This document shows, one piece after another, positions 44,109-52,658 of a stretch of DNA of 64,000 nt. The translations under genes were made by a program, and so were the position numbers. The DNA comes from an uncultured Aquimarina sp. (GTDB lineage: Bacteria > Bacteroidota > Bacteroidia > Flavobacteriales > Flavobacteriaceae). How positions within the stretch are numbered: the stretch's first letter is position 1; every line of letters starts with the position of its first letter. The stretch lies in NCBI GenBank assembly GCA_947498455.1, contig CANMKK010000008.1, positions 100,464 to 164,463 on the forward strand, read 5' to 3'. The notes beneath the pieces are model-generated. The model searched no databases and was not told the origin of the DNA. It saw nothing but the letters and a program-made list of their open reading frames with translations.

Positions 44109-44840
44109 TTAGTAATATTTTCCTTCTTCACATTTATTTCTATTCCAATGTTTGCTAAGAAAGTCCATAAACAACTTATTTTTTTTCAAATTATCACTTG
44201 GTTCATATTCTCCACCATATGGATGTTCTGTTTTACAACCAATCCTTGTTGAACCTCGTAAAGCATATTTCGTAGTACCTTCATACATTATGATTTTCAT
44301 CACTCCAGGATCCATTCCGCCACGACAAATTAAAACATATGGTAATGCTATTTCAGTTATGCCATTATTATCTAAATCAGTAATTGTAGTTGCTTGAGGT
44401 ACAAACCCAGTAAACCTATCTACACCAAAGCATTCGATATAATCATAAACTCTCCATTTCCTTTTGTAACTATCATCTCCGTTACTTTTTTGAAATAAGT
44501 ATATATATAATTCAGATTTATCCTGAGTCATATAATCTGTTGAATCATCTTCATAATCTTTCCAAGTAAAATGCCCCGTTACAGTTTGAATAAGAATGTT
44601 TTCTCCCATAGAATCTGACCATTTAAGGGCTTCTATGACAGTACCTCTAAAATCAAGTGCTCTTGGAATATCGTCATAACTTAAGACCTCAATTTTTATT
44701 GATTTATTAGAGTTTTCTTTGTCCCAAATTCCTAACCGAATATCAGCCTCTAATTCTATAAACTTTTCTTTGTTACTTTTGGTTTGCCCAAAACACAAGT
44801 TTGCTATTATAAAAATCAATATTGTTGTTAAGTACTTCAT
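44109..44840 (-). CDS. Secreted protein of unknown function (243 aa)
   Basis: A cleavable signal peptide (MKYLTTILIFIIANLCFGQ) precedes a mixed domain that contains a calcium-loop-like motif TDLDNNGITEIALPYVLICR. Similar VCBS/FG-GAP-like loops occur in the secreted protein at 37320. The function is unknown. Confidence 0.68.
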   Translation of the reverse strand: MKYLTTILIFIIANLCFGQTKSNKEKFIELEADIRLGIWDKENSNKSIKIEVLSYDDIPRALDFRGTVIEALKWSDSMGENILIQTVTGHFTWKDYEDDSTDYMTQDKSELYIYLFQKSNGDDSYKRKWRVYDYIECFGVDRFTGFVPQATTITDLDNNGITEIALPYVLICRGGMDPGVMKIIMYEGTTKYALRGSTRIGCKTEHPYGGEYEPSDNLKKNKLFMDFLSKHWNRNKCEEGKYY

Positions 44841-44925
44841 TTTTTTTACAGTTACCAGTATGTATTCTTTTATAAAATTTTAGTTTCTTTATTAAGCTTT
44901 ATATCCTACATTCATCTGCGTTTTC

Positions 44926-45194
44926 TTAAATAACATCAATAACTTTTTCTAATACATAATGAATTACTCCAACAGTAATAGCAATAATGATTATAAAAAT
45001 AAAACGTGTAGCTATTGATTTTAAATTATTGTTCAGTTTCTTTTTAAGGTAAAAAATATCAACAAGAATAAATAGAAATGCTATTACAAACCCTGCTATT
45101 CCTCCTATAAAAATTAAGCCTAAATCGTAGAATATATCAAGTAGGTGCCAATAACCTTTAAAATTCCCCTTAGGTCCTAAAAGAATGCGTACAT
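44926..45194 (-). pseudogene. Frameshifted small membrane protein
   Basis: The start MYAFF (ATG at 45194) runs into a stop after one short frame. A second frame from the run of four A (45179-45182 on the forward strand) reads GPKGNFKGYWHLLDIFYDLG and continues with two hydrophobic segments (LGLIFIGGIAGFVIAFLFIL, RFIFIIIIAITVGVI) to a TAA at 44926. Restoring one base in that run gives one continuous frame of 89 residues. The total length is exactly one base short of a whole number of codons. It is therefore a recent one-base deletion pseudogene, or a sequencing error. Confidence 0.68.
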
Positions 45195-45196
45195 AA

Positions 45197-45583
45197 CTAC
45201 ATCGCTATTTTATGAACCGCTGCCTCTAACTCTTCGAAAGCTTTTTTCTTAGCAGGTGCTAGTAATACCTCCTTTACTTTTCCTGTAACTATTTCGATGA
45301 TATTTCTTCGCGTTTTTACACTTTTACCAAAATAAGCATTCAGAACGGGATTTGGTATTATATAATTTATTTTCACTTTATTTTCTCCGGTAAAGTATAG
45401 TTTAACTCCATGCATTGCACTTTTTTTAAGCACAATACATTGTGGCATTTGTCCAGTAGTATCTGTTCTATGTTCCCATTTATCATAATCTTTAGAGCTT
45501 TCAAAAGAAGATGCTGTTTTTAAAAAATTATGAAGCACGTCTAATGAATTATATTCGTTCTTAATTTTGATTGTTTTTTCCAT
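45197..45583 (-). CDS. Uncharacterised protein (128 aa)
   Basis: A soluble alpha/beta protein with a basic middle (FGKSVKTRRNIIEIVTG). It ends two bases before the start of the frameshifted membrane gene, so the two were probably cotranscribed. No family is recognised. Confidence 0.62.
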   Translation of the reverse strand: MEKTIKIKNEYNSLDVLHNFLKTASSFESSKDYDKWEHRTDTTGQMPQCIVLKKSAMHGVKLYFTGENKVKINYIIPNPVLNAYFGKSVKTRRNIIEIVTGKVKEVLLAPAKKKAFEELEAAVHKIAM

Positions 45584-45676
45584 TTGTATAAAGTTTTAGA
45601 ATGAAGTGATTTATTTTTTTGATTTGATTCAAATAATTTAAACCACTTCAGTTTCTAATGTTAGTTTTTTTATGTT

Positions 45677-47155
45677 TTATTCTTTTACAATTTTTAACAC
45701 ACTGTTTGTTCTAGTACCTATTACTTTTACTAAATAAATACCAGGTTTTCTCCTAGATAAATCTATATTGATTTTAGAAGATATTTTTTGAGTAGAAAAG
45801 ACTAATTCTCCGAATAAACTATGTATCTGGATTTCAGTAGTACTATCAATTAATGAATCAGACATCTCTATGGTAGTAAATGATTTTGTTGGGTTTGGAT
45901 ATGCACTAATCATAATCTCATCATTTGACTCTTCATTAAGGTTTTTAGGTTCACAATATCTTAGTTGAGAATGACTAATTCTATTTTTGGGTAATAATGC
46001 TTTTTTTGCTCTCCAAAATCGATATCTAAGATTCATATGTGTATGAAACCCTATTATATCTGATGGTTTCCCTGGGGTTAGACTTGAACTTCTTGAATCA
46101 TAATCTACTAGTTTACCGTTCAAATAGTCTGCTTTATCTGGAATTGGATTCGGAAAAAATGATGTAGTTATTTCTGAACCAGTCCACCATCCGCTAGGTC
46201 CTGAATAGTCAAAAGAAGATCCATTCGATTCAAAAACATGCATTGTAGGTATACCATTATAATCATAAAAAACAGCAATATCATCATAGTTTTTCCCATC
46301 GCGATCTATATTAAGTGACACAACTCGTTTAGATATTTTAGAGGCGGTATACCCTGTTGCACCCCACCATCCAATAGAACTTTGGTAGTCAAAACCTGTT
46401 CCTCCTGATAACCATACGTGAATTCTGGTTTCTCCATTACCGTAGTCATAAAATGCTGCAATATCATCTACAGTACCATCACGATCAAAATCGCCAGAAA
46501 CCACACGATCTGTAACTCTAGTAGCTGTATAACCAGTACTATTCCACCATCCTTGACTACTGGAATACACAAAAGTACTTCCATTGGATCGAAACGTATG
46601 AATTCTAGTTTCTCCATTCCCATAGTCGTAAAAAGCAGCTATATCATCCCAATATCCATCATTATCAAAATCACCCGAAACTACTCTTCCTGTTATTTTA
46701 TCAGGATCATATCCGTTCAAAGAATACACACTACTCTGAGTAAACGTGGGGTGTGAACTGTGTCCATCACTCTTAAAAAGATCGAAACGCATACTGGAAA
46801 TACCTGTTTTATTGATTAAAATGAAATCATCTATATGACCATCGTTATCAAAATCCCCTCTAAGCATTCTCCCATTGACATTTGCTAAATCATAATCAAT
46901 GAAATTAGTACCGTTTTTTAAAATGCGCTCTCCATTACCGTTGCTTACCAAAACATCAATTTTAAAATCTCCCATAAATTGCCTGTTCCATAGCATCACA
47001 ACATCATTAATCACTTTATCTCCAGAGTTTTTTTGAGTAAAATTACCCGAGACCACATAATCTTCGTACCAGAATGGTTGAGTAGCACAGTCTTGAGCCG
47101 CTAGCGAGTTCATTATTAATAGTGTAATTCCTAAGTTTTGTAATATTTTTTTCAT
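45677..47155 (-). CDS. Secreted FG-GAP repeat protein with T9SS sorting domain
   Basis: From Met at 47155 a signal peptide is clear (MKKILQNLGITLLIMNSLAAQ). The middle consists of VCBS/FG-GAP-like repeats with calcium loops: DFDNDGHIDD, DFDNDGYWDD, DFDRDGTVDD and NIDRDGKNYDD, alternating with near-identical IAAFYDYGNGETRIH segments. The last ~75 residues form a type A T9SS C-terminal domain (AYPNPTKSFTTIEM ... PGIYLVKVIG). It would be exported by T9SS to the cell surface. The frame is open 23 codons upstream, but that part overlaps the gene before it and hides the signal. Confidence 0.85.
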   Translation of the reverse strand: MKKILQNLGITLLIMNSLAAQDCATQPFWYEDYVVSGNFTQKNSGDKVINDVVMLWNRQFMGDFKIDVLVSNGNGERILKNGTNFIDYDLANVNGRMLRGDFDNDGHIDDFILINKTGISSMRFDLFKSDGHSSHPTFTQSSVYSLNGYDPDKITGRVVSGDFDNDGYWDDIAAFYDYGNGETRIHTFRSNGSTFVYSSSQGWWNSTGYTATRVTDRVVSGDFDRDGTVDDIAAFYDYGNGETRIHVWLSGGTGFDYQSSIGWWGATGYTASKISKRVVSLNIDRDGKNYDDIAVFYDYNGIPTMHVFESNGSSFDYSGPSGWWTGSEITTSFFPNPIPDKADYLNGKLVDYDSRSSSLTPGKPSDIIGFHTHMNLRYRFWRAKKALLPKNRISHSQLRYCEPKNLNEESNDEIMISAYPNPTKSFTTIEMSDSLIDSTTEIQIHSLFGELVFSTQKISSKINIDLSRRKPGIYLVKVIGTRTNSVLKIVKE

Positions 47156-47195
47156 GATTTTATATGTATTAGTTAAAGTATTCGAAAGCTTTTTG

Positions 47196-47765
47196 TTAAT
47201 TATCTGTTTCAATGAAATCTCCATTTAATTTATACCTAAACCTAAAAGATGTACCTCCATTTTCTGGTTTTAGATTAACATAATATTCGGCCTTTGAAAT
47301 ATCTCCGTTTTTTGGAAAAAAGATATAAGCAGTGTTTAATGTTGGGTTTTCTATGCTTTTTTCGTCTTCTAGTTGTTTTCTAGATATTTCAACTAATTCA
47401 CCTAGTTTTGATAGGTTCATTTTTTCGTTTAACTGAAACATAAAATCCGCTGCTTTACTTCCTTGTGGAACTTCTAAAGATATTTCAGTGTTTTGTTTCC
47501 AGTTACCCTGAATTAAGTTCCATTGTTCCATTTTTAAAGACTCAGGGGCTTTTGTTACTGTAATTCCGATAATATTTCCTAACGCTCTGTTATAAGTAAC
47601 ACTTACCTCTGTAAAATAGGCTCCGTCTCCAAATTCATTTTTTATTTCTTTTTCTATTTCAGAAAATCCATCTGCTGTAGCCGATTGTTTTCCAGTACCT
47701 TTTCCGCAAGAGATAAATACGGTAATTAGTAGTACAGCTATCGGTATCAATGTTATTTTTTTCAT
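47196..47765 (-). CDS. Lipoprotein of unknown function (189 aa)
   Basis: MKKITLIPIAVLLITVFISC has a lipobox with Cys20. The mature part is mixed alpha/beta with no recognised domain. It is upstream of the T9SS FG-GAP gene by 40 bases and may share its transcript. Confidence 0.7.
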   Translation of the reverse strand: MKKITLIPIAVLLITVFISCGKGTGKQSATADGFSEIEKEIKNEFGDGAYFTEVSVTYNRALGNIIGITVTKAPESLKMEQWNLIQGNWKQNTEISLEVPQGSKAADFMFQLNEKMNLSKLGELVEISRKQLEDEKSIENPTLNTAYIFFPKNGDISKAEYYVNLKPENGGTSFRFRYKLNGDFIETDN

Positions 47766-47879
47766 GTGTTTATAATATTTTTTTAGATGTCACATGGAAC
47801 ATGCCAAATAATCATTTTAGATGTGTATCAAAAACTTTGTTATGACTTGTTTCATTTATTTCTTTTTATAGTATTAAAC

Positions 47880-48092
47880 TTATTGGTCTTCCTCTCTTCC
47901 AAAGAAGAAAAATAGAGCGCCTCCTCCGAGTATTAAGAGAATTCTAATAATCCATCCTGCAGTAGTGCCCCAAAGATCTATCCAAGCCAATAGTTTAATA
48001 TTGTAATTAAAAATGGAGAGGATAATAGATATGATTCCCATTGCTGCAAGAATCAACCCTCCTTTGCCTAATTTTGATGTAATGTCTTCCAT
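47880..48092 (-). CDS. Small membrane protein with two transmembrane segments (70 aa)
   Basis: From Met at 48092 the sequence has two hydrophobic segments (GGLILAAMGIISIILSI and WIIRILLILGGGALFFFFG) with a short loop between. The C-terminus is charged (GREEDQ). The longer frame adds 19 residues of no obvious use. No function known. Confidence 0.65.
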   Translation of the reverse strand: MEDITSKLGKGGLILAAMGIISIILSIFNYNIKLLAWIDLWGTTAGWIIRILLILGGGALFFFFGREEDQ

Positions 48093-48230
48093 AGTATGTA
48101 TTGAATTTTCAATAAAACTATGAGGTAATAAGGAAGTAAAAAATAGCAAATCTATTTATGAGCAATCAGAAGTCATAAGTGAAGTATTTAAGTTGATAAA
48201 CGTATTTTGAAAAAATGAAAAACCTATCTA

Positions 48231-48974
48231 CTAATTTTTATTTCGACTAAAGAGGCGTGTTAGAAAATTGTCTTTCTTTCGGGATGATACTGGTATTTTT
48301 ATACCGTTTTTTAAATAAATAGTACCAGATTTATCATACTTATCTATAAATTTTAAATTCACAATAAAGGATTGGTGCGGTCGTGTAAAACGTTCCTCGG
48401 GAAGTAGCTCTTCAAATTCCTTTATTGATTTTGAGGACAAGTATTTTTTGCCTCCGTTTAGGTAAAAAGTCGTATATCCTTTATCGGATTGACAATACAT
48501 TAATTCTTTTAAATCTATGATCTGAAAAGAATCCTGAAGCGATAATATCAAGGTGTCATTATCATCATTATTTAAAACCTTTCTTACTGTAGCTATTTGT
48601 TCTCTTTGTGTTTCTTCAGATACTATACTTACCTTACTTATGGCTATCTTTAATTCTTCAATATCTACAGGCTTTAAAAGATAATCCACAGCACCTATTT
48701 TTAAGGCTCGTAATGCATATTCTTCATAAGCAGTAATGAATATGACTTTGAAATGGAGATCTTCTGTTTTGTCCAAAAAATCAAAACCGGTACCGTCCGT
48801 AAGATTAATATCTAAAAATATTAAATCTGGTTTACAAGCGTTAGCCACAACAACAGCTTCTCTGACTGATTCGCATTCGCCAACGACCATAATCTCGATA
48901 TTTACTGAAGCTAATAAATGAAGGAGGCCTTTTCTGATATGTTCTTTATCTTCTACAATTAATGCTTTCATCAT
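48231..48974 (-). CDS. LytTR-family response regulator
   Basis: The 247-residue protein has a receiver domain with phosphoacceptor Asp55 in LIFLDINLTDG, Thr/Lys signature residues in FITAYEEYA and LLKPVDIEEL, and a C-terminal LytTR DNA-binding domain (about residues 140-240; YCQSDKGYTTFYL, then RPHQSFIVNLKFID). It overlaps the kinase gene by four bases, a sure sign of a pair. Start could be Met1 or Met2. Confidence 0.9.
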   Translation of the reverse strand: MMKALIVEDKEHIRKGLLHLLASVNIEIMVVGECESVREAVVVANACKPDLIFLDINLTDGTGFDFLDKTEDLHFKVIFITAYEEYALRALKIGAVDYLLKPVDIEELKIAISKVSIVSEETQREQIATVRKVLNNDDNDTLILSLQDSFQIIDLKELMYCQSDKGYTTFYLNGGKKYLSSKSIKEFEELLPEERFTRPHQSFIVNLKFIDKYDKSGTIYLKNGIKIPVSSRKKDNFLTRLFSRNKN

Positions 48975-51163
48975 ACTGATTCAATTTTATAAGGGATAAC
49001 TAAAGTAACTAATGTTCCTTGTTCTCCGAATACTTTTTTATTCTCAATAGCAATAGACCCTTTTACTTTAAAATCTTTAGATAACATTGCTAATCGTTCT
49101 GAAGTAATTACAGTCGCTAAGGAATTTTTATTTTTTCCAGAAATTTTGAAGTTTGTATCGATCCCGATTCCGTTGTCGGCAATAGTACAGATTAATTTTT
49201 TCTCCTTAAATGTGAGTTGCACTATAATCTCTCTGTTTTCTTTTTGGTGTACAAAAGCATGTTCTATAGCATTTTCTATAAAAGGCTGAATAAGCATAGG
49301 TGGAATCTTAAATAGATTGGGATTAATTACTGCATCGACTGAGAGCTTATACTCATATGGAGGATTAGCATCTAGATTTTGAAGTGCCATATAGTTATCT
49401 ATTGCTTCTAATTCTGCAGAGAGTGTTACTATTTTATGTCTGGAGTTCTCTAGAATAATCCGTAGTAATTTTGAAAATTTAGATAAATAGGAAATAGATG
49501 TTTCTTCTTTTTTGTCCAAAATCATCCCTTGTAATACGGATAATGAATTGAAAATAAAATGAGGGGTCATTTGTGAGCGTAACAACTTCTGCTCGATTAA
49601 TATATTTTGATTTTTAGCATTTACATGCCGTAGTTTTAAGAAGAAAATGATACTGCCAGAAATGATAGAGATTAATAAGATAATAATAATTGCGATAAAA
49701 GAGTTACGCTGTGACTTTTCTAAATCATTAGTAGTAGTTTTAACAGTTTGAGTAAGTCTTAATTCTCTTTTTTCTGCCGATGCTAACTCGTTTTTATATT
49801 TATATTCATATTCTATTTCTGTGATTTTCTGAAGACTATCCCTGTTAAAAAGACTGTCATTCAGTGTTTTAAATTTTTTGTGATTTATATATGCATTTTC
49901 ATGTTTCTCTAATTTATTATTTATTTTATAGAGTAATGCATACGCATTTCGTTGGAATATTAAAAGTTTATATTTTTTTGCTAATTGAGCTCCTTTTTTG
50001 GTATTGACTAACGCTAAGTCGTATTTTTTTGTGTCAAAATATACCTGCGCTATCCCCATATAAGACTCTATTAATTCATATTGCATTTGACTAACATAAG
50101 TAATCTTATTTGCTTCTTGAAAACTAGTTAAAGCTTCTGAATATTTTTTAAGTCCCAAATACGCATAACCTATACCATTAAGACTAATGGCTAAATGTTC
50201 ATTATCTTTAATTTTTCTACTTAGGATAATCACTTCATTAAAATAGGGGATTGCACGAGTAAATTCTCCTTTATCTAGATAGATGCCCCCCATATTATTT
50301 TTTATAGCGGTAATATTTTTAATATTTTGATTAGCCTGTTGAATACCTAGTGCCTCATTATAAAAACCTAATGCTTTATCATAAAACTCTTGTTGCCTAT
50401 ACACATTTCCTATATTATTTAACGCTTGAAAAACACCTATAGCATCGTTAGAATTTTTGGCAATTTCTAGGGACTTATTATTGTATTCTATAGCCAGAGG
50501 ATAATTTCCTTGCTCTTGGTACACTATAGCCATCGAATTCCAACAACTTAGCATTCCATACTCATTATTACTACTAGTATATTTTTTTAATGCTTTTTTG
50601 AAATTAATTAAAGCTTCTTCATACTTCCCGGTATCCGAGTAAATACTACCCATATTATGCAGATAACTAGGAACATTCTTTTCTATTCCTAGTTTTTGGT
50701 CAATCTCTAAAGCTTTCTTGTGATACCCCATAGCAAGTTTCAGATTACCTCTATATTTGTGTAAAACTCCCAAGGCATTGTTACAACCTGCAATTCCTTT
50801 TAAATCATCTATTGAATCGTATAGCTCTATTGCCTTTTCATAATTTTCGATAGCAACTTCAAAATTAGCTAGTTCCATATGGGTAATCCCTTTCATATAA
50901 AAACTACGGGCTTTTCCTTTTATGGACTTTATTTCATCTGCAAGTTTTCCTGCCTGTTCCGCATACGCCAATGATTGAGATGGATTATTTCTAAAGTTAT
51001 AATAGGCTAAATGGTTCAGGATTTTTACACGAACTGTATCTCTTTTAGTATAAATTTTTAATTCGTTCTTTAAACTATCTATCTTTTTATTCTGCGATAA
51101 AACAGTTGTAGAAAAAGATAAGAAACATACTAAGTAAACAATAGATGTATTTATTATTTTCAT
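48971..51163 (-). CDS. TPR-containing sensor histidine kinase (His_kinase/LytS type)
   Basis: From Met at 51163 the protein has a signal peptide (SIVYLVCFLSFSTTVLSQ), about eight tetratricopeptide repeats in a periplasmic sensor region, a membrane segment (FIAIIIILLISIISGSIIFF) and a His_kinase domain with the phosphoacceptor His in QMTPHFIFNSL. The ATPase part follows (PPMLIQPFIENAIEHAF, then IADNGIGID). The frame is open from 51175, but those four codons add nothing. It partners the LytTR regulator next to it; the signal sensed is unknown. Confidence 0.88.
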   Translation of the reverse strand: MKIINTSIVYLVCFLSFSTTVLSQNKKIDSLKNELKIYTKRDTVRVKILNHLAYYNFRNNPSQSLAYAEQAGKLADEIKSIKGKARSFYMKGITHMELANFEVAIENYEKAIELYDSIDDLKGIAGCNNALGVLHKYRGNLKLAMGYHKKALEIDQKLGIEKNVPSYLHNMGSIYSDTGKYEEALINFKKALKKYTSSNNEYGMLSCWNSMAIVYQEQGNYPLAIEYNNKSLEIAKNSNDAIGVFQALNNIGNVYRQQEFYDKALGFYNEALGIQQANQNIKNITAIKNNMGGIYLDKGEFTRAIPYFNEVIILSRKIKDNEHLAISLNGIGYAYLGLKKYSEALTSFQEANKITYVSQMQYELIESYMGIAQVYFDTKKYDLALVNTKKGAQLAKKYKLLIFQRNAYALLYKINNKLEKHENAYINHKKFKTLNDSLFNRDSLQKITEIEYEYKYKNELASAEKRELRLTQTVKTTTNDLEKSQRNSFIAIIIILLISIISGSIIFFLKLRHVNAKNQNILIEQKLLRSQMTPHFIFNSLSVLQGMILDKKEETSISYLSKFSKLLRIILENSRHKIVTLSAELEAIDNYMALQNLDANPPYEYKLSVDAVINPNLFKIPPMLIQPFIENAIEHAFVHQKENREIIVQLTFKEKKLICTIADNGIGIDTNFKISGKNKNSLATVITSERLAMLSKDFKVKGSIAIENKKVFGEQGTLVTLVIPYKIESV

Positions 51164-51180
51164 AAAATAAAGCACATAAA

Positions 51181-51294
51181 TTAATTTCTTTTTTCAATGA
51201 TTGAATGATTTTTTCCGCATCCTTCACAAAGAAATGCAAGGTCATCTGGTATCACAGCAAATTTTTACGCACAAGATTTACAATATAATGCCAT
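51181..51294 (-). pseudogene. Small zinc-ribbon gene with in-frame stop
   Basis: From ATG at 51294 the frame reads MALYCKSCA, then a TAA, then KFAVIPDDLAFLCEGCGKNH and ends at 51181. Two CxxC pairs with the usual spacing make a 37-residue zinc ribbon once the stop is ignored. The stop falls where a Lys or Gln codon is expected, a single-base change. It could be an inactivated gene or a sequencing error. It precedes the membrane protein gene at 51302. Confidence 0.55.
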
Positions 51295-51301
51295 TTTACT
51301 T

Positions 51302-51721
51302 TTATTTATATAATCCAGGAAGAAACTTTTTGCCTATATATAGTTGAGAATAGTGTATTCCTATTGATGTTAAAATAATGAATATTATCGTTTCTGAAAC
51401 TCCATTAATTAAAAACAATAAGAAATCTGCCTCTGTATAAATAAAATTCCTTACCACCCTTATAAACATTACTAACAAGCCAAAAGTCAAAAATAAATAC
51501 AAATGTTTGGATGCTCTTTTAATAAGATATATGGTTAAAGTAAAACTCCAAAAGAAAATTAATGCATAGGCTGGCCATAAAAAATCAAAGTTACCCCCTC
51601 TCTTAATAAATATCATTGGGTCTATTAAATCAACTATAAGAATATTAATCTTAGCAGTAACAAAAAGAATTATTAGGTTAGCTATGCTAGAAAATATGTG
51701 ATATTTAACGTTATTACCCAT
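51302..51721 (-). CDS. Four-helix membrane protein, possible immunity partner (139 aa)
   Basis: Four hydrophobic segments lie at about residues 11-34, 47-66, 73-90 and 100-120, with short loops. Its ATG overlaps the stop of the CHAP-like gene by one base (TAATG), so its translation is coupled to it. Multi-pass proteins next to a peptidoglycan-hydrolase toxin are commonly immunity proteins, so I suggest that role (inference). It has no recognised family motif. Confidence 0.65.
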   Translation of the reverse strand: MGNNVKYHIFSSIANLIILFVTAKINILIVDLIDPMIFIKRGGNFDFLWPAYALIFFWSFTLTIYLIKRASKHLYLFLTFGLLVMFIRVVRNFIYTEADFLLFLINGVSETIIFIILTSIGIHYSQLYIGKKFLPGLYK

Positions 51722-52415
51722 TATAAGTAAAAATAAGTATTATTTGGGTTTTTTAATTCCCTTGTTTCTTTAAAATAATTTGAGCTATCGCATCTTACTT
51801 TTCCGTCACCATCTTCACCTCTTTCTCCTCTTCCAGCTCCAATTGAACAAAACCCGTCATCAAACACCAAATTCTTTTCAATTCTTGTAATAATCTCTAC
51901 ATGCCCAGTTCCAATGACTACAATGTCCCCAATCTGTACGTCTGTGTAACTAGCTCTCTTTTTTAAAAAAGATCGTCCGTTAAGTATTTGTCTCGGATCA
52001 TAATAATGTCCATTCCCTGCAATAAAGTTTTGTTGGTTATATAGGTATATAGCATCTCCAACAAATACATTACACAGGTAAGTTTTATCATATCCATTCC
52101 CGCTCCAAAATACACTATATAGATCCCACTCCCATAATCCATGTGCGTGTTTTAAAAGTTTTAAATGAGTATTCGTTCTCTTTACATTACTCGCAGTATA
52201 ATGAAATCCAGCTAGTGAAGCTAAAGTACTTTTTTGTTTACTGGAAAGCCTATCCCAATGAGACCAGCTACTAAATATACTTGGTCTTCGGGTAGCACTT
52301 AATAATCCTGGATTAGGGGAAAAAACCAATTCTGATAATTCATATGAAAATTCCAATAGGAATCCATAATAGTTCTGTTCATTCCTAATCTAATTGCGTC
52401 ATTTGCTAAACTCAT
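51721..52415 (-). pseudogene. CHAP/NlpC-P60-like amidase domain, frameshifted
   Basis: The visible frame (TTG at 52356) gives 211 residues with a catalytic Cys in YLCNVFVGDAIY (C95) and His in IGTGHVEIIT (H152), the CHAP-type CNxFV and GHVEI motifs, so a cell-wall amidase or endopeptidase is likely. An upstream frame starting at ATG 52415 reads MSLANDAIRLGMNRTIMDSYW and ends FHMNYQNWFFP, then meets the main frame at NPGLLSATRRPS across a TTTTTTCCCC run (52316-52325). A one-base slip there joins them into about 231 residues. No signal peptide is seen, as in many toxin domains. It may be a broken toxin tip, or a phase-variable or programmed shift. Confidence 0.6.
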
Positions 52416-52471
52416 ATATTAGTAATCGTTATTTAGTTCTATGTCTTCAGCATCCAGGCATTATTTAATTT

Positions 52472-52624
52472 GTGACGATTATTATAAAAGATTTGCACTT
52501 GCCAGAACGACATAAATTTAAAAATATAAAATGGATACATTGGAAAGAAGCTATAAAATTTCTTAGCAAATCAGATAAGAACGTAGTAAAAGAACTTTTT
52601 AACCCTTATAAACTTGATCACTAA
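52472..52624 (+). CDS. Short ORF of 50 codons, possible remnant
   Basis: A GTG-started plus-strand frame encodes KDLHLPERHKFKNIKWIHW and so on to NPYKLDH, a lysine-rich sequence that looks like part of a real protein. It stands alone between two minus-strand genes and has no family I know. It may be a fragment of a displaced gene. Low confidence. Confidence 0.3.
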   Translation: MTIIIKDLHLPERHKFKNIKWIHWKEAIKFLSKSDKNVVKELFNPYKLDH

Positions 52625-52658
52625 ATAGCGTGTAGATGAAAAGCCTAATACATGGAAG

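Noticed and set aside
46418..46756. Plus-strand ORF in the FG-GAP gene
   Set aside because: Antisense to the repetitive calcium loops; no independent support.
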